NCBI GenBank assembly: GCA_002377245.1
Contig: DFPL01000063.1
Coordinates: forward strand, 1 to 7,659
Length of the DNA: 7,659 nucleotides
DNA from: Enterobacteriaceae bacterium UBA3516
GTDB lineage: Bacteria > Pseudomonadota > Gammaproteobacteria > Enterobacterales > Enterobacteriaceae
Direction: 5' to 3'
The notes beneath the pieces are model-generated. The model had not been told where the DNA came from and searched no databases. It saw only the letters and a list, made by a program, of their open reading frames with translations. Of this stretch, positions 1-4,412 are shown one piece after another (the stretch's first letter is position 1; each line of letters begins with the position of its first letter). Position numbers and translations under genes: made by a program.

Positions 1-281
1 GCCAGCCCGTGGAAGGTGCCGACCCACATGCCGCCCTGGCTTGTGCCCATCAACTGGGCAATACGGTGACGCATTTCCGCTGCCGCTTTGTTGGTAAAGG
101 TCACCGCCATAATGGAGTACGGGGAGCAGTTTTCCACACTTTGCAGCCAGGCAATACGATGGACCAATACGCGCGTTTTACCACTGCCTGCCCCAGCCAG
201 CACCAGCATATTGGAACGTGTCGCTGCAACGGCGTCACGTTGTTTGTCATTGAGGCTGTCAAGCAGGTAAGAAACGTCCAT
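1..281 (-). CDS. uvrD: DNA helicase II UvrD, N-terminal part (runs off the left edge)
   Basis: UvrD is a superfamily 1A, 3'-to-5' ATP-dependent DNA helicase. It removes the incised oligonucleotide in nucleotide excision repair, unwinds the nicked strand in methyl-directed mismatch repair, and strips RecA from DNA. Only the first 93 codons are present. They begin MDVSYLLDSLNDKQRDAV and contain a Q-motif glutamine (Q14), the Walker A box AGAGSGKT (residues 29-36, catalytic K35) and motif Ia around VTFTNKAAAEM (60-70). The match to E. coli UvrD is close throughout. The ATG at 281 is chosen because it gives the E. coli N terminus and is preceded by GGCGG. An in-frame ATG at 350, inside the ERIC element, would add 23 residues unrelated to the family. 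The gene lies downstream of yigB and has its own SOS promoter. Confidence 0.97.
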   Translation of the reverse strand, partial: MDVSYLLDSLNDKQRDAVAATRSNMLVLAGAGSGKTRVLVHRIAWLQSVENCSPYSIMAVTFTNKAAAEMRHRIAQLMGTSQGGMWVGTFHGL

Positions 282-323
282 TGGCACCGCCGGGTTAGTA
301 TGAAGCCGTTGCGCTATATCATG

Positions 324-419
324 TGGTTTACAGGAAGGCGGCAAGCTCATGAATCCCCAGGAGCATAGATAAACTATGTGACTGGGGTGAGTGAGGACAA
401 CCAACGCACCTGTAAACCA
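324..419. repeat. ERIC (IRU) element in the uvrD leader
   Basis: This 96-base imperfect palindrome carries the ERIC core. On the plus strand it has GGAAGGCGGCAAG, then GAATCCCCAGGAGC, then GTGACTGGGGTGAGTGAGG and CCAACGCACC. These are the conserved blocks used for the classical ERIC1R/ERIC2 PCR primers. The outer arms are an exact 11-base inverted repeat (TGGTTTACAGG at 324-334, CCTGTAAACCA at 409-419). Inner arms pair at 355-360 with 382-387 (CCCCAG/CTGGGG) and at 364-368 with 374-378 (CATAG/CTATG), leaving the five-base loop ATAAA. It is shorter than the roughly 127-base consensus and its termini differ from the usual ones, so it looks like a divergent or short variant. It lies wholly within the transcribed 5' leader of uvrD, so the mRNA should fold into a long hairpin there. 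Confidence 0.9.
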
Positions 420-440
420 AAGGATGACGCGCAACAACCC

Positions 441-456
441 CTGGGAATTTATACAG
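441..456 (-). promoter_or_regulatory. LexA (SOS) box of uvrD
   Basis: The minus strand reads CTGTATAAATTCCCAG, a CTG-N10-CAG site with an AT-rich spacer, which is the LexA operator core. It lies just downstream of the -10 box of the uvrD promoter, at roughly +6 to +21 of the inferred transcript. LexA bound here would block initiation or early elongation and be released on DNA damage. E. coli uvrD is a known LexA-regulated gene with its operator in the equivalent place. Confidence 0.88.
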
Positions 457-467
457 AACTGTTGGTG

Positions 468-495
468 ATTATATCAGCGTGGTGAGGGATGCCAA
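468..495 (-). promoter_or_regulatory. uvrD sigma-70 promoter
   Basis: On the minus strand TTGGCA (490-495) and a perfect TATAAT (468-473) are separated by 16 bases. Transcription should start near 461, giving a 5' leader of about 180 bases to the ATG at 281. The whole promoter lies inside the 3' end of yigB, and the -10 box overlaps its TAA stop (469-471). uvrD can therefore be expressed independently of the upstream cluster. The LexA box follows immediately. Confidence 0.8.
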
Positions 496-1185
496 CCGCG
501 AAATTTCCAGATGGGGCAGCAAGCGGCTATCGTTTGCCGTCAACAGGTCAGCACCTTCAGGTTTGATCCAGCAGGCCTGCATTCCGCAGCGAATGGCACC
601 TGCCACATCGGTGGTCAGATCATCCCCTACGTGAAGGATTTCGCCCAACGGCACATCCAGGCGCTCGGCAGCAAGGTGATACATATCGTTAAAAGGCTTG
701 GAACGGCCATCAGGGCCAGCGCGAAGCACAAACTTAAAGTAGTCATTCAGACCAAAAAGCGCCGGCTGCGCATTGCCGTTGGTGATGGCTACCAGTGGCC
801 ATTTTTCCGCCAGTTTTGCCAACGTCTCGTGCGTCTCCGGCGGGACATCAATGCGGCTACGCCATTTGGCGAAATGGTGCATTGCCGCTTCGGCTCCGGC
901 GGTAGCCTCATCTGCCGTTAAGCCCATATCAAGCATCGCGCGCTCAACGGCACGTCGACGCCACTCGGTCACGTCATGATAAATTTCCGGCTCCGTCTCA
1001 CGCAAAGACTGACGAATGCGGTGCAGATCGGTGCTTTCCAGCGCATTCAGCGATGGGTGATAGCCCTGCACAAAGCGCAGAGACTCCTGCTCCGTACGCA
1101 GGATGACCTGACGGTTGTCATACAGCGTGTCGTCCAGATCGAAGGTGAGAGCCGAGATCGGGCCTGTTGGTCGGTAAAATCGCAT
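469..1185 (-). CDS. yigB: HAD-family phosphatase YigB (flavin metabolism)
   Basis: This 238-residue cytoplasmic haloacid-dehalogenase-superfamily hydrolase is the usual YigB length. In E. coli YigB dephosphorylates 5-amino-6-(5-phospho-D-ribitylamino)uracil, a riboflavin precursor, and also FMN. The four HAD motifs are visible: FDLDDTLYD with the nucleophile D16 and acid/base D18; ITNGN with T135; the lysine K163 in RSKPF; and HVGDDLTTD (185-193) with the metal-binding acidic pair. A helical cap domain lies between motifs I and II. The start is the ATG of a TAATG overlap with the xerC stop, preceded by GGGGGA, so translation is probably coupled to xerC. The last codons and the stop carry the uvrD promoter. 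Confidence 0.95.
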   Translation of the reverse strand: MRFYRPTGPISALTFDLDDTLYDNRQVILRTEQESLRFVQGYHPSLNALESTDLHRIRQSLRETEPEIYHDVTEWRRRAVERAMLDMGLTADEATAGAEAAMHHFAKWRSRIDVPPETHETLAKLAEKWPLVAITNGNAQPALFGLNDYFKFVLRAGPDGRSKPFNDMYHLAAERLDVPLGEILHVGDDLTTDVAGAIRCGMQACWIKPEGADLLTANDSRLLPHLEISRLASLTTLI

Positions 1186-2087
1186 TATTTCCCCCGTTTG
1201 GCGCGTGGATGCGCTGCGTCATACACTGAGGCAAGGTGTTGAAAATCAAGATGAGTATAAATTTGCGTGGTGGAAAGATTAGCATGGCCGAGAAGCTCCT
1301 GCACACCGCGCAGGTCGCCGCTGGACTCCAGCATATGGGTGGCAAAGGAGTGGCGCAGCTTATGGGGATGTACATGACTGTTCAGCCCCTGCCTGATACC
1401 CCATTCGGCAAACCGTTTTTGTACATTGCGCGCCGAAATACGTTTACCCAGTTTCGACAGGAACAGCGCATCGTCATCAGTGCCGAAAAGGCCACGTAAA
1501 TCCAGCCAGTGCTCAATCCAGATAACCGCATTACGCCCGATGGGCAGGCGACGCTCTTTGCTGCCTTTGCCCATCACCCAAACTTCACCGCTCTCCAGAT
1601 CGACATGTTTAATGTCAAGCCCAACCAACTCAGACAGACGCAAACCGGCGCCATACATGACTTCGAGCATCGCCCGGTCGCGCACCGCCAGGGGGTCGTT
1701 AAGATCGATATCCAGCAGACGATTCACATCATCGACATCAATATTTTTAGGCAGGTGACGCGGCGTTTTTGGCGCAGAAACCCCTTTCGCCGGGTTGGCA
1801 GGCAGTTCGCCCTGCCCCACCAGCCAGTCGAAGAAACTGCGCAGGGCTGAAAGACGCAGCGCCAGGCTAGCGGCACCGAGCCCTTTACGACGACTACGCA
1901 CGGCAATGGCGCGAACCATGGCGGCATCGCATTGCTGCCAGCGCTGAAGCCCAATCTCACTGGCTAACGCAATGATGGCATCCAGCTGGCGCTGATAATT
2001 GAGTAAAGTGATGGGGCTGAGCTGGCGCTCGACACCCAGGTAACGCAGGAATCGTGCAACGGCCTGGTGAAGTGGCGTATCGGTCAT
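1185..2087 (-). CDS. xerC: Site-specific tyrosine recombinase XerC
   Basis: XerC works with XerD at the dif site, under FtsK control at the division septum, to resolve chromosome dimers; it also resolves some plasmid multimers. The 300-residue protein has an N-terminal SAM-like core-binding domain (about residues 1-90) and a C-terminal catalytic domain. The full catalytic set is present: R150, K174, H242, R245, H268 and the nucleophile Y277 in QIYTHLDF. The ATG at 2087 overlaps the yigA stop as ATGA and gives the MTDTPLHQ N terminus familiar from Salmonella-type XerC, so it is preferred over the in-frame ATG at 2102, which adds five residues. E. coli XerC has 298 residues; the difference lies at the N terminus. 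The gene is in a translationally overlapping cluster with yigA and yigB. Confidence 0.97.
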   Translation of the reverse strand: MTDTPLHQAVARFLRYLGVERQLSPITLLNYQRQLDAIIALASEIGLQRWQQCDAAMVRAIAVRSRRKGLGAASLALRLSALRSFFDWLVGQGELPANPAKGVSAPKTPRHLPKNIDVDDVNRLLDIDLNDPLAVRDRAMLEVMYGAGLRLSELVGLDIKHVDLESGEVWVMGKGSKERRLPIGRNAVIWIEHWLDLRGLFGTDDDALFLSKLGKRISARNVQKRFAEWGIRQGLNSHVHPHKLRHSFATHMLESSGDLRGVQELLGHANLSTTQIYTHLDFQHLASVYDAAHPRAKRGK

Positions 2088-2791
2088 ACGCGTTCGATCC
2101 AACGCTCCAGCAGATCCGGTAACATGATGGCGATCTCTTCAATTAACTGCGTGCCCTGACCAGATTGATAATGGTGGGGATCGCGGCTGCTGAAGATAAC
2201 CACGCCCAAATCGGCATCGCGCCCCATCATTGAAACAGCTGACGATCCAATCGCTTTCGCTTCGGGTAGCAGCAGTAATAGCTCAGGCCCGTTCAGCGAC
2301 CCCAGGTAGTGCTGCTGATGACCCAGCCGTTGAATGCGAAAAGATTCGAACGCCTGTCGGGAGAGCGCAAGATGCGTAAAGCCGGAGGGGGCTCCCAGAC
2401 GCCAGCGGTCCGGGAAGAGACGAATGGTCGCGCCTGCAAGCCCAAGATCTTTTGCCCACCGATGGAAGCGATTGAGCATCTCTTCGAGACTGCCGGCCGA
2501 TGCCAGCTTACTTTGCAGACGGAGTAATCGATAGAACAGGCCTTCGTTCGCACTGGCCTGCTCCATCAACAGCGTCATGTTATCTTCCAGCACATTGATA
2601 TGATTGCGCGCGCGCGCCATGTGCCATTCCACCAGAGAAACCATGCCGCGCACCGGGTGCGGGACCTGAATTTGTTCCACTGCGTGTGCATTACGAATAA
2701 AGAATTCAGGATTGCGCAGCAGATACTCCACAACCGCCCTGTCGTCCAGTTCGGCCAGGGTGTCCTGCTGTTCTTCCCCAACTTGCTTCAT
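2084..2791 (-). CDS. yigA: DUF484 family protein YigA
   Basis: The protein is 235 residues, the same length as E. coli YigA, and begins MKQVGEEQQDTLAELDD. It belongs to the DUF484 family, whose fold is GAF-like; no molecular function is established. An N-terminal helical segment contains the family-typical FFIRNAHAV and VPHPVRGMVSLVEWHMARAR stretches. A helical, probably coiled region follows, then an alpha/beta domain with GLAGATIRLFPDRWRLG and DADLGVVIFSSRD. There is no signal peptide or membrane segment, so it is probably cytoplasmic. The reading frame is open back to an ATG at 2950, but the added residues lie entirely inside dapF and do not resemble the family. The ATG at 2791 forms an ATGA overlap with the dapF stop. 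Its constant place between dapf and xerC is conserved in enterobacteria without explaining its role. Confidence 0.93.
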   Translation of the reverse strand: MKQVGEEQQDTLAELDDRAVVEYLLRNPEFFIRNAHAVEQIQVPHPVRGMVSLVEWHMARARNHINVLEDNMTLLMEQASANEGLFYRLLRLQSKLASAGSLEEMLNRFHRWAKDLGLAGATIRLFPDRWRLGAPSGFTHLALSRQAFESFRIQRLGHQQHYLGSLNGPELLLLLPEAKAIGSSAVSMMGRDADLGVVIFSSRDPHHYQSGQGTQLIEEIAIMLPDLLERWIERV

Positions 2792-3612
2792 AGATGAATA
2801 AACCCGTCGTAGACATGTGCCGCCGGGCCAGTCATATATAACGGTTGGCCCGGGCCTTTCCAGGCGATATCCAGTCGGCCGCCTGGCAATTCGACTCGTA
2901 CTTCTTCCGTCAGCAAACCTTGCTGAATACCGACTGCAACGGCCGCGCATGCGCCGCTGCCGCAGGCCTGCGTTTCACCGGCGCCGCGTTCAAACACCCG
3001 CAGGCGGATAAAATCGCGTTTAACAACCTGCATAAAACCAATATTGGCCCGCTCAGGAAAGCGTTCATGGCTCTCCATGACCGGTCCTAACGTTTCGACC
3101 GGCGCGGTATCGATGTCATCAACCTGAATCACGCAGTGCGGGTTACCCATTGAGACGACGCCGCACATTATGGTTTGCTCCGCCGCCCGCATAATATAGG
3201 TCTTTTCCGCTTTGTTCGCGCGGAACGGCACCTGGGACGGTTCGAAATTAGGCTCACCCATGTTTACGCGAACCAGCTCGTCTTCCGTCACGCTTAATAC
3301 CATGCGTCCGTTAGCGGTGCTGACACGAATGTCTCGCTTGTTGGTTAATCCTTTCAGTCGAACAAAACGCGCAAAGCAGCGTGCGCCGTTGCCACACTGC
3401 GACACTTCACTGCCATCGGCGTTGAAAATGCGATAGTGGAAATCAAGTTCAGGATCGTACGGAGGTTCAACCACCAGTAGTTGATCAAACCCCACGCCCA
3501 GATGCCTGTCCGCCATACGACGAATCAGTTCCGGGGAAAAAAAGACATTCTGCGTCACCGCGTCGACGACCATAAAATCGTTGCCAAGGCCATGCATCTT
3601 CGAGAACTGCAT
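2788..3612 (-). CDS. dapF: Diaminopimelate epimerase DapF
   Basis: DapF is a PLP-independent epimerase that converts LL- to meso-diaminopimelate. Its product is used for peptidoglycan cross-links and is the last precursor before lysine. The protein is 274 residues, the E. coli length, and consists of two pseudo-symmetric halves. The two catalytic cysteines act as base and acid: C73 in SQCGNGARC and C217 in TQACGSGACAAV. MQFSKMHGLGNDF is the typical N terminus. Two adjacent in-frame ATGs exist (3615 and 3612). The GGAG at 3619-3622 is only three bases from the first and six from the second, so the second is chosen. It follows lptM after 43 bases, and its stop overlaps the yigA start. Confidence 0.97.
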   Translation of the reverse strand: MQFSKMHGLGNDFMVVDAVTQNVFFSPELIRRMADRHLGVGFDQLLVVEPPYDPELDFHYRIFNADGSEVSQCGNGARCFARFVRLKGLTNKRDIRVSTANGRMVLSVTEDELVRVNMGEPNFEPSQVPFRANKAEKTYIMRAAEQTIMCGVVSMGNPHCVIQVDDIDTAPVETLGPVMESHERFPERANIGFMQVVKRDFIRLRVFERGAGETQACGSGACAAVAVGIQQGLLTEEVRVELPGGRLDIAWKGPGQPLYMTGPAAHVYDGFIHL

Positions 3613-3655
3613 CATCTACTCCAATTACCTACGCGGGTACAGAATGGGATCGTAA

Positions 3656-3856
3656 TTAGTTAACCTGGCTCGGGCCACCGTTATCACCACGATCGTTACG
3701 ATCCGGCGTACTCGACTGGAGAACGGGTGTAGCTTTCTTCGTTGGCGGCGGCGCGTTTTTATCGGCCGGCGGGAAATATAACGGTCCTTTCAGACCACAG
3801 CCGGTCAGGCTGAATAGGGCCAGTAGTACGGCCAGCGTGCGACACACTTCTTTCAT
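3656..3856 (-). CDS. lptM: Outer-membrane lipoprotein LptM (YifL)
   Basis: This is a 66-residue lipoprotein precursor. Its short signal peptide has a hydrophobic core (LAVLLALFSL) and the lipobox LTGC with the acylated cysteine at C20. The mature part starts CGLKGPLYFPPAD, a strongly conserved family signature, and ends in a Pro/Lys/Asp-rich, probably unstructured tail. In E. coli LptM (formerly YifL) binds the LptD-LptE LPS translocon and promotes correct disulfide formation in LptD. The tail differs clearly from the E. coli one as I recall it, as is usual for this protein. A second cysteine (C5) sits near the N terminus in the signal peptide. The start at 3856 is the only sensible one, with AGG about 14 bases upstream. 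It is the first gene of the minus-strand cluster. Confidence 0.93.
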   Translation of the reverse strand: MKEVCRTLAVLLALFSLTGCGLKGPLYFPPADKNAPPPTKKATPVLQSSTPDRNDRGDNGGPSQVN

Positions 3857-3892
3857 TGTAGGTAGCCTGTTAGTTCATCCTTTCTTTCATCT

Positions 3893-3920
3893 ATCATCGC
3901 AGGAGAAGACACAAAAGCAA
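3893..3920 (-). promoter_or_regulatory. Possible promoter of the lptM-dapF cluster
   Basis: On the minus strand TTGCTT (3915-3920) and GATGAT (3893-3898) are separated by 16 bases, and TG one base upstream of the -10 gives an extended -10 motif. Both hexamers are imperfect. This is the best candidate I see between cyaY and lptM; no operator is evident. Confidence 0.3.
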
Positions 3921-3957
3921 GAGTTTGCACACACCCTGCATCGGGAAATATTTCGCG

Positions 3958-3963
3958 TTATAC
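3958..3963 (+). promoter_or_regulatory. Possible -10 box for cyaY
   Basis: TTATAC lies 30 bases upstream of the cyaY ATG, a plausible distance for a start near 3970. I see no good -35 at the right spacing, so the call rests on one hexamer only. Confidence 0.3.
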
Positions 3964-3993
3964 TGCCGCCATCACCTAAAACGGGAAACGACA

Positions 3994-4314
3994 ATGAACG
4001 ACAGTGAATTTCATCGCCTGGCAGATGCCCTCTGGGAGACCATCGAAGCGCGTCTTGACGATTGGGACGGCGACAGCGATATCGACTGCGAAATCAACGG
4101 TGGCGTACTGACCATTACCTTTGAAAACGGCAGCAAAATCATCATTAACCGTCAGGAGCCGCTGCATCAGGTATGGCTGGCAACCAAACAGGGTGGCTAC
4201 CATTTTGACCTTAAAGGGGAAGAGTGGGTAAGTGACCGTTCAGGCGAAACCTTCTGGGATTTACTTGAACAGGCTGCGACACAACAGGCGGGTGAAGAGG
4301 TTAGCTTCCGCTGA
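3994..4314 (+). CDS. cyaY: Bacterial frataxin CyaY
   Basis: CyaY is a cytoplasmic, iron-binding frataxin homologue. It binds the IscS-IscU complex and modulates iron-sulfur cluster assembly. The protein is 106 residues, the E. coli length. The family features are the acidic ridge of the first helix and strand (D22, D23, D25, D27, D29, D31, E33) and the sheet signature NGGVLTITFENGSKIIINRQ, followed by the conserved W61 in QVWLATKQGGYHF. The frame is open back to an ATG at 3925, but those residues are outside the family; the ATG at 3994 is preceded by GGGAAA. The gene stands alone on the plus strand, divergent from lptM and convergent with cyaA. A run of seven T follows its stop directly (4316-4322). 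Confidence 0.97.
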   Translation: MNDSEFHRLADALWETIEARLDDWDGDSDIDCEINGGVLTITFENGSKIIINRQEPLHQVWLATKQGGYHFDLKGEEWVSDRSGETFWDLLEQAATQQAGEEVSFR

Positions 4315-4322
4315 GTTTTTTT

Positions 4323-4406
4323 GCCGGATGGCGGCTCCGCCTTATCCGGCCTACACGTTATGCACCATTTGTAGGCCGGATAAAGTGTTTACAACACCAT
4401 CCGGCA
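4323..4406. repeat. BIME: two inverted REP units between cyaY and cyaA
   Basis: The first REP unit (4323-4355) has the arms GCCGGAT and ATCCGGC enclosing GGCGGCTCCGCC. The second (4370-4406) is in the opposite orientation, TGTAGGCCGGATAAAG to CACCATCCGGCA. A 14-base linker separates them. The GCCGGAT/GGCGG and CCTACA signatures are those of enterobacterial REP (PU) sequences. The element fills most of the 98-base gap between two convergent genes, the usual place for a BIME. Its hairpins probably act as transcript 3'-end stabilisers or part of a bidirectional terminator. BIMEs can also bind DNA gyrase, Pol I or IHF; which class this is cannot be told here. Confidence 0.92.
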
Positions 4407-4412
4407 TCATGG

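Noticed and set aside
350..390. Strong hairpin upstream of uvrD as an intrinsic terminator or attenuator
   Set aside because: The stem is the inner arm of the ERIC element and no T-run follows it on the minus strand, so termination is not supported.
2088..2102. XerC start at 2102
   Set aside because: It adds MDRTR only. The ATG at 2087 overlaps the yigA stop and gives the familiar N terminus.
2792..2950. N-terminal extension of yigA back to the ATG at 2950
   Set aside because: The added 53 residues lie within dapF in another frame and do not resemble YigA. The 235-residue form matches E. coli and starts at the ATGA overlap.
3925..3993. CyaY extension to the ATG at 3925
   Set aside because: It contains intergenic promoter-like sequence and the residues are not found in frataxins. 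The 106-residue form is complete.
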